From the NCBI GenBank assembly GCA_018660265.1, contig JABJKS010000110.1, positions 1-64,000 on the forward strand: DNA of 64,000 bases, in the 5' to 3' direction. Positions 16,920 to 24,811 of this stretch are shown piece by piece. Position 1 is the stretch's first letter. Each line of letters opens with the position of its first letter. The notes under the pieces are model-generated. The model had not been told where the DNA came from and ran no database searches. It was given only the letters and a program-made list of their open reading frames with translations. A program made the position numbers and the translations under genes. This DNA comes from Rhodospirillaceae bacterium. GTDB lineage: Bacteria > Pseudomonadota > Alphaproteobacteria > GCA-2731375.

Positions 16920-16934
16920 CAAACGATAAGTTTG
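16920..16934. promoter_or_regulatory. Candidate LysR operator between divergent genes
   Basis: The short divergent gap between the AidB-like and LysR genes contains CAAAC-N5-GTTTG, a near-perfect inverted repeat of the size bound by LysR-type dimers. A TTGACA hexamer overlaps its left edge at 16916-16921, but no convincing -10 follows at the right distance. The assignment is by position and symmetry only. Confidence 0.35.
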
Positions 16935-16975
16935 AGGCGTTTGATTGAGTTTTTTTCAACTGAAATATTTAAGAA

Positions 16976-17881
16976 ATGACCGATATTCCATCAACGACAG
17001 CCCTTTTAGCGTTCCGTACAGCGGCACATCATTTGAGTTTTCTGCAAGCGGCCCAGATACGTAACGTGACCCCGGGTGCCATCAGCCGGCAAATCCAGGG
17101 GTTGGAGGAGATGCTGGGCACCCGGCTGTTTCATCGTCACCACAAGCGGGTGGAATTGACCGCCCAGGGACGTGATTATCTGGCGGAAATCTCCACGCCC
17201 TTGGATCATCTGGCAGCTGCAACCGCGCGACTGCGCGGTGAACGCCATAGCGCGGCCATATCCATCTGCGCCTATCCGACGTTTGCCATCCGCTGGTTGC
17301 TGCCACGCTGGGGCCGTTTTTATGACCGCCATCCGGATGTGGACGTGCGCCTTACCACATCTCTAAACCCGGTTGATTTCAGCCGTGATGACTATGATCT
17401 GTCCATCCAGGTGATGGGCGGGAATGCGCAGACGGCTGGTTTGCAATCGCATCAATTCCTCTCCGTCGATACGTATCCGATTTGCAGCCCGGATGTTGCC
17501 GCGCGCATAAACGCGCCCAGCGATCTGGTCGAGCATACCTTGATCCACAGTGGCCCACGGCCGACGGATTGGCGCCGTTGGCTGACCACTGTAGGCCTGC
17601 CGACATTAAATGGCGCGCGGGAGTTGCGTTTCGAAAGCCTGAACCTGGCCATTCAGGCAGCCATTGAAGGTATCGGCGTTGCCATCGGCATCGATGCCCT
17701 GGTGCGCGAGGATTTGGCGCAGGGCCGTTTGGTACGTCTGTTTGATATGCAACGCCGTTCCAACCACCCTTTCCACATCGTCTATCCCGATGGCAAAGCA
17801 AAAGATGAACGCCTGATCGCCTTTCGTGACTGGTTGTTGGAAGAGGCTGCGACAGCCAGCCCACGAACAGTATGTGGCTAA
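16976..17881 (+). CDS. LysR-family transcriptional regulator, GcvA-like
   Basis: A 301-residue LysR regulator. The N-terminal winged helix-turn-helix reads AAHHLSFLQAAQIRNVTPGA then ISRQIQGLEEMLGTRLFHR, followed by a periplasmic-binding-like effector domain with ISICAYPTFAIRWLLPRWGRF, typical of the GcvA group. It is transcribed away from the AidB-like/Hen1-like genes and probably controls them. The ribosome site before the ATG is weak (AAGAA). Effector unknown. Confidence 0.9.
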   Translation: MTDIPSTTALLAFRTAAHHLSFLQAAQIRNVTPGAISRQIQGLEEMLGTRLFHRHHKRVELTAQGRDYLAEISTPLDHLAAATARLRGERHSAAISICAYPTFAIRWLLPRWGRFYDRHPDVDVRLTTSLNPVDFSRDDYDLSIQVMGGNAQTAGLQSHQFLSVDTYPICSPDVAARINAPSDLVEHTLIHSGPRPTDWRRWLTTVGLPTLNGARELRFESLNLAIQAAIEGIGVAIGIDALVREDLAQGRLVRLFDMQRRSNHPFHIVYPDGKAKDERLIAFRDWLLEEAATASPRTVCG

Positions 17882-18005
17882 TGCGCCACAACTGGTAAAA
17901 TATCACGAACCAAGAGGTGAAATGAATTGTGGTTAATTCTCTATTATGACAACTCTCATCTGACTTGCAGCATTATTCAAGCGTGCATACGGATACGGGG
18001 ATCCC

Positions 18006-19061
18006 ATGTTCCTTCTTCAAATACACAGTAAAAGACGAGTTCGAACTGTCATTTCTTTGCTAACCGGCATCATTGGCGCAGCGGTTTTTTCCGTCATGCC
18101 GGCCAAAATCGCTGGCAGCGATGCTCTTGATGCAAGCCCCGCTTTGGAGCGCAAGGCGAAGACATTGGGCAATCGGCTCATGTCTGCTGCCGCAGGTGCC
18201 GCAGCGGGCGGCGAACGGGCTGCCGTAAATCAAGCAGCCGATGCGACCATCGATTTTCTATTGCCCGGCGTTGGATCGGAGGCCCCTGGCTGGTTGCAAC
18301 GAACAGAGTTCGAATGGAGCCTGCGGGAGGATAACAAGCCTGATTGGTCAATCCTGACTGTGCAACCACTATACCAATCCTTGATGCAGACCGATACCGT
18401 GTTCACGCAGATCAGTGCTTTGAGGAACCACCCGTTTGGTGAAGCGCGAACAACCACCAATCTGGGTATCGGTTATCGCCGCTTGTTGTTCAACGACACC
18501 ATCATGGTTGGTGCCAATAGTTTTTTTGATCATGAATGGCAACGCGATCACAGCCGGATCGGGCTGGGGGCAGAGGCGCGCTGGAACAATTTTGATTTCT
18601 ACGCCAATTACTACAACGCCATTTCCGGAACCAAATTCGAAGTACATCCAAACACCACGGAAAAGGCGTTGGACGGCTATGACGGAGAAATCGCCTCGCA
18701 AATCCCATATTTACCATCGGCGCGGGTACGGGCGAAGTTTTATCATTATGACGTTACGAGCGCATCGGACCTGGATGGCTGGAGCGCCGGAATTGAAGTG
18801 GACCTGCATCAAAACCTGCAACTCGAATTCGGTATAGATGATGACGACAGCAGTAGTGAAAAATGGTTCCTGCGTGTTCGCTTTTTGCCGGCCAGTCCAT
18901 ATCGCCCGGTTTTGTTACGCCGCAATCCCATAGACAGCGTCGCCTTCCGCCCCCGCAACATGCGAGAGCAGACTTTGAGCAAGGTTCGGCGCGAGAACGA
19001 GATCACTGTTCAACGAACCATCACGGTACGTGGCTCGGTGACAATTTCCAGGGGGACATGA
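18006..19061 (+). CDS. Inverse autotransporter beta-domain protein without passenger
   Basis: A 351-residue outer-membrane protein. A basic start and a hydrophobic stretch (ISLLTGIIGAAVFSVMPA) look like a signal peptide. The central region, with LQRTEFEWSLREDNKP, TNLGIGYRRLLFNDTIMVGA, NSFFDHEWQRDHSRIGLGAE and DFYANYYNA, matches the inverse-autotransporter (intimin/invasin) beta-barrel. The protein ends soon after the barrel, with a basic tail (TLSKVRRENEITVQRTITVRG) instead of Ig-like or lectin passenger repeats. It therefore may act as a pore or anchor rather than an adhesin. It overlaps the start region of the next secreted protein. Confidence 0.85.
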   Translation: MFLLQIHSKRRVRTVISLLTGIIGAAVFSVMPAKIAGSDALDASPALERKAKTLGNRLMSAAAGAAAGGERAAVNQAADATIDFLLPGVGSEAPGWLQRTEFEWSLREDNKPDWSILTVQPLYQSLMQTDTVFTQISALRNHPFGEARTTTNLGIGYRRLLFNDTIMVGANSFFDHEWQRDHSRIGLGAEARWNNFDFYANYYNAISGTKFEVHPNTTEKALDGYDGEIASQIPYLPSARVRAKFYHYDVTSASDLDGWSAGIEVDLHQNLQLEFGIDDDDSSSEKWFLRVRFLPASPYRPVLLRRNPIDSVAFRPRNMREQTLSKVRRENEITVQRTITVRGSVTISRGT

Positions 19062-19063
19062 TC

Positions 19064-19780
19064 ATGAAATGCCTCTCGTTCTTGTTGTTGACCATGGTCG
19101 CCCTGTCCCTTTCGATAGACGTTGTTCGGGCGCAGACCTCCGTCACGCCAGCCCAGTATCAAATCCAGGTGCAAAAAATTGAACTCTGTCGAGAATCTAC
19201 CTGCGCCTCCACACTTGTTTTGGGCGAACGGAGCGCCACGTTTGATCTTGCCGCCAGCTCTGCCGGAGCTGCCTCGGGGGCATATATCGAAAATGTTACA
19301 TTGACCCAGGGCGATAGCTTCTCCCACCTAAAGGTCACCATGTCCCGTAACATTGTGATTTCCGGCAATACGACAACGGCACTTGCCAATGCCGGCGGGG
19401 CGGGTGTGTCAGCGTTTTGTTATACAGATTCTACTGACAGCACATCAACCACGACGACGGCTGGCGTGGCCGGTACCAGCGTCGTATCGGCGGCAACGGC
19501 GGCTGGGTTGGCGGGCGGTCAAACCTTGGTCGTACCCGATCAAACTGGCAGCTATGCGGGGGATTTAACGACATCGTTTAGCGCGGAGGGCATCGCGATC
19601 ATCGATAGCACAACAATGACCTTTACCCAGGCGTTGGCCGCCGCCTTTACCGTATCTGCAACCACGCCGACGTTTGATATCGCCTTTGATGTGGCCAGCA
19701 AATTGCAATTTCAAGTGACGGGCGTGGGCGTCTGTAGCGCATTTATGTTGCCGCCCGGCGTAACCTACACAATTCAATAG
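19064..19780 (+). CDS. Secreted protein of unknown function, coupled to the beta-barrel gene
   Basis: A 238-residue protein with a clear signal peptide (MKCLSFLLLTMVALSLSIDVVRA, likely cleaved before QTS). The mature part is rich in Ser, Thr, Ala and Gly, with four cysteines (two near ELCRESTC, one at AFCY, one at GVCSAF) and alternating hydrophobic beta-type strands. I do not recognise a family. The ATG at 19064 has GGGGG about 8 bases upstream; an ATG at 19058 overlaps the preceding stop. Its tight coupling to the inverse-autotransporter gene suggests the two are exported and used together. Confidence 0.72.
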   Translation: MKCLSFLLLTMVALSLSIDVVRAQTSVTPAQYQIQVQKIELCRESTCASTLVLGERSATFDLAASSAGAASGAYIENVTLTQGDSFSHLKVTMSRNIVISGNTTTALANAGGAGVSAFCYTDSTDSTSTTTTAGVAGTSVVSAATAAGLAGGQTLVVPDQTGSYAGDLTTSFSAEGIAIIDSTTMTFTQALAAAFTVSATTPTFDIAFDVASKLQFQVTGVGVCSAFMLPPGVTYTIQ

Positions 19781-19784
19781 ACCG

Positions 19785-20552
19785 CTAGTGATTTAGTCCA
19801 AGGCCGTCCAGGAACCCGCCCACTGCTTTATTGAATGCGGCCGGCTGATCCAAATTGGCGTCGTGCCCGGCATCTTCGATGATGACCTTTTGTGCGCCTT
19901 CGATCTTCTTGGCCATATAATCCGTCGCCGCATGAAAATTTACGTCTTCCGAACCCACCAGCACCAGTGTGGGCACGGCAATATTGGGCAGGCTTTCGAT
20001 CATGGATGCATCGGTCTGGGCCAATAGGCCACGGGCCGCATGGGCCAACCCGGTGGCGTCGCGGTGTCCAGCGATTTTTGCCGCCGGCCCATCGCCAAGC
20101 CCATCCAGGCCCACTTTGTCAAAAGACGCAGCGCGTTTATGGGCAACGTCGTTCCAGGCATCCCGGGCGGCATCCTTCCTGAAGCCGGGTCCGGTATCAA
20201 ACAGCATCAGACCGGCCGTCCGTTCCGGGTATTTCAGATGAAACAGCAGCGAGGCACAGCCGCCCAAAGACAATCCGCCGATGACCGCCTTTCGCTCGCC
20301 ACAGGCATCCAGAATAGCGGCCATATCCGCGACGCTTTCAGCATCCGTATAGGCCGCCGGGTCCTCCGGATAGTCGCTTTGCCCATGTCCCCGCATGTCC
20401 CAGGTTATGACCCGGTAGCGGTCCTGCAGGTCGGCGATCTGTTCCCGCCACATGGTGGAGGATTGAGAAAAACCATGGCTCAACAAGATAGCGGGCCCCG
20501 TCCCATGATCCTCAAAATAAACTTTGACGTCGTCGCGAATTACAAATGCCAT
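19785..20552 (-). CDS. Alpha/beta-hydrolase
   Basis: A 255-residue alpha/beta-hydrolase. LLSHGFSQSSTMW is the oxyanion region (HG), GGLSLGGCASLL holds the nucleophilic Ser, LVGSEDVNF the acid and DAGHDANLD the catalytic His. It resembles 3-oxoadipate enol-lactonase and esterase types, but the substrate is not predictable. The ATG at 20552 has AGGAG 7 bases upstream; a GTG two codons earlier is less likely. It converges on the secreted-protein gene with a 4-base gap. Confidence 0.88.
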   Translation of the reverse strand: MAFVIRDDVKVYFEDHGTGPAILLSHGFSQSSTMWREQIADLQDRYRVITWDMRGHGQSDYPEDPAAYTDAESVADMAAILDACGERKAVIGGLSLGGCASLLFHLKYPERTAGLMLFDTGPGFRKDAARDAWNDVAHKRAASFDKVGLDGLGDGPAAKIAGHRDATGLAHAARGLLAQTDASMIESLPNIAVPTLVLVGSEDVNFHAATDYMAKKIEGAQKVIIEDAGHDANLDQPAAFNKAVGGFLDGLGLNH

Positions 20553-20653
20553 GACCACTCTCCTAAAGTCAGAACTGTTGCCTCAGGCTAGCCAGCTATC
20601 AGTGCCTGTCAATAGTCGTGCTATGATCGGTTAGGAATTAGTGGAGGGAACGC

Positions 20654-21775
20654 ATGCCCAATCTGAACGATCTTCGCACCCCGGCCCTGTTGCTGGACCA
20701 GGCCAAATTGCAACGAAATCTTGACCATATGGCCGCTCGTGCCACGGCCCTGGGCGTCAATCTGCGGCCCCATATGAAAACCGCGAAATCCATCGAGGTC
20801 GCCAAGCTGGCGACGAGAGGCCAAGAGGGCGGCATAACAGTTTCGACCTTGGCGGAAGCCGACTATTTCGCCCGTGCCGGCTTTACCGATATTCTCTACG
20901 GCGTCGGCATCACACGGGACAAATTGGCCGACGTCGACGCCATCCAGGATCTGGGGGCGACAGTGACCATGATCCTGGACAATTTTGATTGCGCCCAAGA
21001 TGTCGTGACCCGGACAAATGATTTGTCCGGGCGTTTCGGCTTCTTAATCGAGATCGACTGCGGCCAACATCGCACAGGCTTATTGCCCGACGATGCACAG
21101 GTGTTGCAGATCGCCCGGTTGCTGGATGGGGCCAGGAACTGCGAACTGCGCGGTGTCATGACGCATGCCGGACATTCCTATAACTGCGATAGCATCGCCG
21201 CGATGAGAGAGGTGGCGGAGGCTGAGCGTGCCGCCGTGGTCGCCGCAGCAGAGATAATCCGCGCCAACGGTCTGCCATGTGAGATCGTCAGCGTCGGCTC
21301 CACCCCCACCGCTTTGCATGCGGAGCATTTGACAGGTGTGACGGAAATGCGGCCTGGCGTCTTTATGTTTGGCGATTTGTTTCAGCAGAGTATCGGCAGT
21401 TGCGAACTGGAGGATCTGGCCGTGTCGGTCCTGACCTCGGTCATCGCCTGGAGAGATGACGAAGCGCGCGCCATGGTCGATGCAGGCGCCTTGGCCTTGT
21501 CACTGGATCGAGGTGCCCCGGACGGGAACGGTGATTACGCCTATGGTATGGCGGCTGATCTGGACGGTCGTCCCCTGCCCGGCGATTTACGCATTCGTCA
21601 GACGAACCAGGAACACGGTTTTCTGCCCGGCCTGAAACAGGCCTTACGTGTTGGCGACCGCCTGCGCGTGCTACCCAACCATGTCTGTTCGACAGCCGCG
21701 CAGTACGACCGCTATCACATCATTGATGAAAGTGGTGAAATCATCGACAGCTGGACACGAACCGGAGGCTGGTAG
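20654..21775 (+). CDS. DSD1-family PLP enzyme (D-threonine aldolase / D-serine dehydratase-like)
   Basis: A 373-residue fold-type III PLP protein of the alanine-racemase-like barrel. LRTPALLLDQAKLQRNL is the typical start; LRPHMKTAKSIEVAK carries the PLP lysine. The C-terminal LPNHVCSTAAQYDR contains the His-x-Cys metal site of D-serine dehydratase/D-threonine aldolase enzymes. GGAGGG lies before the ATG. The likely role is breakdown of a D-beta-hydroxy amino acid; exact substrate unknown. Confidence 0.88.
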   Translation: MPNLNDLRTPALLLDQAKLQRNLDHMAARATALGVNLRPHMKTAKSIEVAKLATRGQEGGITVSTLAEADYFARAGFTDILYGVGITRDKLADVDAIQDLGATVTMILDNFDCAQDVVTRTNDLSGRFGFLIEIDCGQHRTGLLPDDAQVLQIARLLDGARNCELRGVMTHAGHSYNCDSIAAMREVAEAERAAVVAAAEIIRANGLPCEIVSVGSTPTALHAEHLTGVTEMRPGVFMFGDLFQQSIGSCELEDLAVSVLTSVIAWRDDEARAMVDAGALALSLDRGAPDGNGDYAYGMAADLDGRPLPGDLRIRQTNQEHGFLPGLKQALRVGDRLRVLPNHVCSTAAQYDRYHIIDESGEIIDSWTRTGGW

Positions 21776-21784
21776 CGGCTTCGG

Positions 21785-22549
21785 TCACATCAGGAGCTGG
21801 CCGTCATCAACAGGGATCAAGGTGCCGGTCATATAGTCCGATTGCGATGAGGCCAACAATAACAAGGTGCCATCCATCACCTCCGGCGTCCCGACACGTC
21901 GGCGTGGCATGGCGGCGATCATGCCCTGGCCATCGCGGGTAAGCCAATGATCGGCATTCATCTCCGTCTCGATATAGCCGGGGCAAATGGCATTGACCTG
22001 AATATCGTGACGGGCCCAATCCAAGGCCAATTGCTTGGTCATATGGGCAATGGCCGCTTTTGACATGCCATACAGGGTCAACTTGCCGTAGGCCCGCAAG
22101 GCCATCATGGAGGCGATATTGATAATTTTACCACCCATCCCCCGTTTGATCATGCGGCGGCCCACGGCCTGGGCCAAAAAGAACGGTCCCTTGACGTTGG
22201 TCTCGTGCACGAAGTCATAGTCTTCCATGGTGAAATCTTCGGGACGTTTCACCACGGAGACACCCGCATTGTTGACCAGAATATTGATCGGACCCAGGGT
22301 ATCTTCGATTGCGGCCACAACGCGTTCGATGGCATCGGGATCGCGCACATCCAGGGCAAAGGCTGTGGCCTGGCCGCCTGCGGCCGCAATCTCTGCCGCC
22401 AGGGTATCCAGTCGATCGGTTCGCCGGGCCGTGACGGCCACCTGTGCCCCCGCGCCGGCCAAGGCAATCGCCGCCTGCCGCCCCAGGCCGGATGAAGCCC
22501 CCGTAACCAGGGCAACCTTACCATTCAGATTATAGGTCAATTCGGGCAT
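21785..22549 (-). CDS. SDR-family oxidoreductase
   Basis: A 254-residue short-chain dehydrogenase. TGASSGLGRQAAIALA (cofactor loop), NNAGVSVVKRPEDF, and YGMSKAAIAHMTKQLAL with the catalytic Tyr and Lys are plain; AVTARRTDRL after beta-2 suggests NADP preference. The frame stays open to 22630, but the ATG at 22549 (MPELTYNLNG) follows GAGG by 7 bases and gives the family N-terminus. Substrate unknown. It converges closely on the DSD1-type gene. Confidence 0.87.
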   Translation of the reverse strand: MPELTYNLNGKVALVTGASSGLGRQAAIALAGAGAQVAVTARRTDRLDTLAAEIAAAGGQATAFALDVRDPDAIERVVAAIEDTLGPINILVNNAGVSVVKRPEDFTMEDYDFVHETNVKGPFFLAQAVGRRMIKRGMGGKIINIASMMALRAYGKLTLYGMSKAAIAHMTKQLALDWARHDIQVNAICPGYIETEMNADHWLTRDGQGMIAAMPRRRVGTPEVMDGTLLLLASSQSDYMTGTLIPVDDGQLLM

Positions 22550-22702
22550 ACAAAACCTCATCACGCGACTAAAACTGCAAAATAACACCTCAAATACCAT
22601 GCCAATGTGACCCGAAGCGCGGCACAACACAATTGCAAAACCGAAGTTTGTGTAAAGGGCTTATTAACCGACGACAGCTATCTTCAAGCGACAGAGGAGA
22701 CT

Positions 22703-24025
22703 ATGTCTATGCATGCAAACGCGCGGGTTCTGCTTTACAGCGATACGGACAACAGTGGCGAATTGGCCGGTAAACTTGAGAAGCACGGCTTCCAGCCGTT
22801 GCCCGCCACATCCCACGAAGATGCCTTGCGCATCGTTGACAGGGAATATCCCGATATTGCCATCGTCAATGCGACGACGGGCGATGATGCCGGGCGTCTG
22901 CGGCAAGAGCTGTTGGCATTGCGGCCGGAGGGCGGCATTCCGACAATCGTGATTGGTGCGGGGGCCGAAACCCCGGAAGATAATCTGCAGACGGAATACC
23001 TGCCTGCGCCGTTTCGTGATGCGGAACTGTTCTCGCGCCTGCAGGTGCTTTCCCGCCTGGTGACCATGCAGGCGGAATTGGATCTGCGCTCGGAAACATC
23101 AGAGCTTTATGGCGTCGACGCGCCGGCCCACGTGGCACCTCCCAGTACCGTCGCAGGTGCCCGCATTCTCGTGATTTGCAAAAACGCGGATTTGCAGCGG
23201 AGCATCGCGAAAATCATCGCGCCTTTCGCGACGTCTGACAATGTCGAAGACCCTTTTGATGCTATTGAAAAATTGTTGCAGGCGCCTTTTGACGCCGTGG
23301 TTGCGGTTCGCACGGACGAGGTAGACGGACTGTTGGATTTTTGCCGCGTCCTGCGCAATCACGCCAATTTGTTCAACATGCCCTTGGCGATATTGAGTGA
23401 TAGTAACGATACAGCGGCCCACGATCAGGCCTACGAAGCCGGTGCTTCTGATGTTTTGGATTTGGATAGCGAGATGGCGCGTTTGTCGCCCCGCCTGCAG
23501 CATCTGGTCAAGCAACAACGCTATCGCCAATCCATGCAGGACGTCTATCGCGAGGGACGGCACTACGCCGCGACCGAGTCTCTGACCGGGCTGTTTGGCC
23601 ATGGCTATCTGCATGTGCATTTGCAGAAACAGATCGCCGAAAGCCAAAGCCGGCACAAGGATCTGGCCCTGGGCTTTTTTGACATTGCCGATATGACCGC
23701 CTTCAACGCTGAATATGGCTATGTGGCGGGTGATATGTTGTTGCGCCAGATTGGCAGTGCCTTTGGCGGCCTTGTTCGGGCCGAAGATCTGCCTGCACGG
23801 TTCGGTGGTGACAAGTTTTGCATCGTTCTGCCCGATACCGACCTGGCATCCGCCCGGCCCGTGTTGCAACGCATCGCCGGCGTGATCAATTTTACCGAGT
23901 TCGCGGTTACTAATGCCGGCGAGCCGGTGAAGGTTCGCCTGAAAAACGGCTCCGCCCAGCTGCAAGACGATGACACGGCTGAAAGCCTGATCGCCCGGGC
24001 GCGGGCCAATATCGAAGGTACCTGA
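22703..24025 (+). CDS. Degenerate PleD-like protein (two pseudo-receiver domains + GGDEF-like domain)
   Basis: A 440-residue cytoplasmic protein laid out like PleD: two response-regulator-like domains (about residues 5-125 and 150-275) and a GGDEF-like domain (about 290-440). The first receiver reads PDIAIVNATTG and the second FDAVVAVRTDEVDG where a phospho-acceptor Asp is expected, so neither has a normal acidic pocket. The GGDEF signature is FGGDKF, with Lys for Glu. It is probably a signalling or c-di-GMP-binding/scaffold protein (as the PleD paralogue PopA in Caulobacter) rather than an active cyclase. GAGGAG upstream fixes the ATG at 22703. Confidence 0.8.
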   Translation: MSMHANARVLLYSDTDNSGELAGKLEKHGFQPLPATSHEDALRIVDREYPDIAIVNATTGDDAGRLRQELLALRPEGGIPTIVIGAGAETPEDNLQTEYLPAPFRDAELFSRLQVLSRLVTMQAELDLRSETSELYGVDAPAHVAPPSTVAGARILVICKNADLQRSIAKIIAPFATSDNVEDPFDAIEKLLQAPFDAVVAVRTDEVDGLLDFCRVLRNHANLFNMPLAILSDSNDTAAHDQAYEAGASDVLDLDSEMARLSPRLQHLVKQQRYRQSMQDVYREGRHYAATESLTGLFGHGYLHVHLQKQIAESQSRHKDLALGFFDIADMTAFNAEYGYVAGDMLLRQIGSAFGGLVRAEDLPARFGGDKFCIVLPDTDLASARPVLQRIAGVINFTEFAVTNAGEPVKVRLKNGSAQLQDDDTAESLIARARANIEGT

Positions 24026-24115
24026 CGCCTCGGCCCCGGTTTTGCTCTATTCCATATTCCATATTCTTGGCTTATGGGTCTTAACCTTGAACAAAAGCAT
24101 GCGTATTATAGCGAA

Positions 24116-24811
24116 ATGATTCACGTAGACATCATTTCCGATACGGTTTGCCCCTGGTGCTATATTGGCAAGCGGCGGTTTGAGCAGGCTGCGGCCTTGC
24201 GCCCGGATTATGAATTCCAGGTCGGCTGGCGGCCATTTCAGTTAAACCCCGAAATTGCGCCCCAAGGGGTGCCGCGGCAGGAATATTTGAGCGCGAAGTT
24301 CGGCGGCGTTGAACGGGCTGACCGGGTTTACGAGGCGGTCACGACGGCTGGCGAAGACGTGGGCCTGGATTTCAATTTTCGCGGCATCCCCCATCAGCCA
24401 AATACTTTTGATTCCCATCGTTTGGTGCGCTGGTCCGAATCCGCCGGGCTGCAGGATGCGGTGGTCGAGGCTTTGTTTCAGCGTTATTTCTGCGAACAGG
24501 TGGACGTGGGCAATCAGGCCGCTTTGGTGGAACTGGCGCGAAGCTGTGGCATGGATGCCGATCTGGTACGCGAATTATACGACAGGGATGCGGACCGGGA
24601 TCTTGTCATGGCCGAAGAAGGCGTGGCCCGGCGCATGGGCATCAATGGCGTGCCCTGCTTTGTCATCGATCATAAATACGCCATATCCGGTGCCCAGGAC
24701 CCGTCCGTTCTGACCCACGTATTTGATCTGGCCATGCAGGATCATGAGAAAATACAGGCGTCTAAGGTGCCAGTTGAGCCAGCTTCACCAACTGCCGGAT
24801 CAGATAATTAA
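24116..24811 (+). CDS. DsbA-family oxidoreductase, FrnE-like
   Basis: A 231-residue thioredoxin-fold protein. DTVCPWCYIGKRRFEQA carries the CPWC redox motif, and GINGVPCFVIDHKYAISGAQ has the cis-proline loop; both are typical of cytoplasmic FrnE-like proteins, with no signal peptide. The ATG at 24116 (MIHVDIISD) matches the usual N-terminus; an upstream ATG at 24074 adds 14 residues of no family resemblance. Its last 50 bases overlap the 3' end of mfd on the other strand. Confidence 0.88.
   Translation: MIHVDIISDTVCPWCYIGKRRFEQAAALRPDYEFQVGWRPFQLNPEIAPQGVPRQEYLSAKFGGVERADRVYEAVTTAGEDVGLDFNFRGIPHQPNTFDSHRLVRWSESAGLQDAVVEALFQRYFCEQVDVGNQAALVELARSCGMDADLVRELYDRDADRDLVMAEEGVARRMGINGVPCFVIDHKYAISGAQDPSVLTHVFDLAMQDHEKIQASKVPVEPASPTAGSDN

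Noticed and set aside
16949-16960. T-run before the LysR gene as a rho-independent terminator
   Set aside because: No GC-rich stem precedes the T-run on either strand, and the position is between divergent starts.
23099-23965. 288-codon open frame opposite the PleD-like gene
   Set aside because: It is the complement of a gene with clear domains and a ribosome site; the product has no recognisable motif and no ribosome site. Such long antisense frames are common at this GC content.
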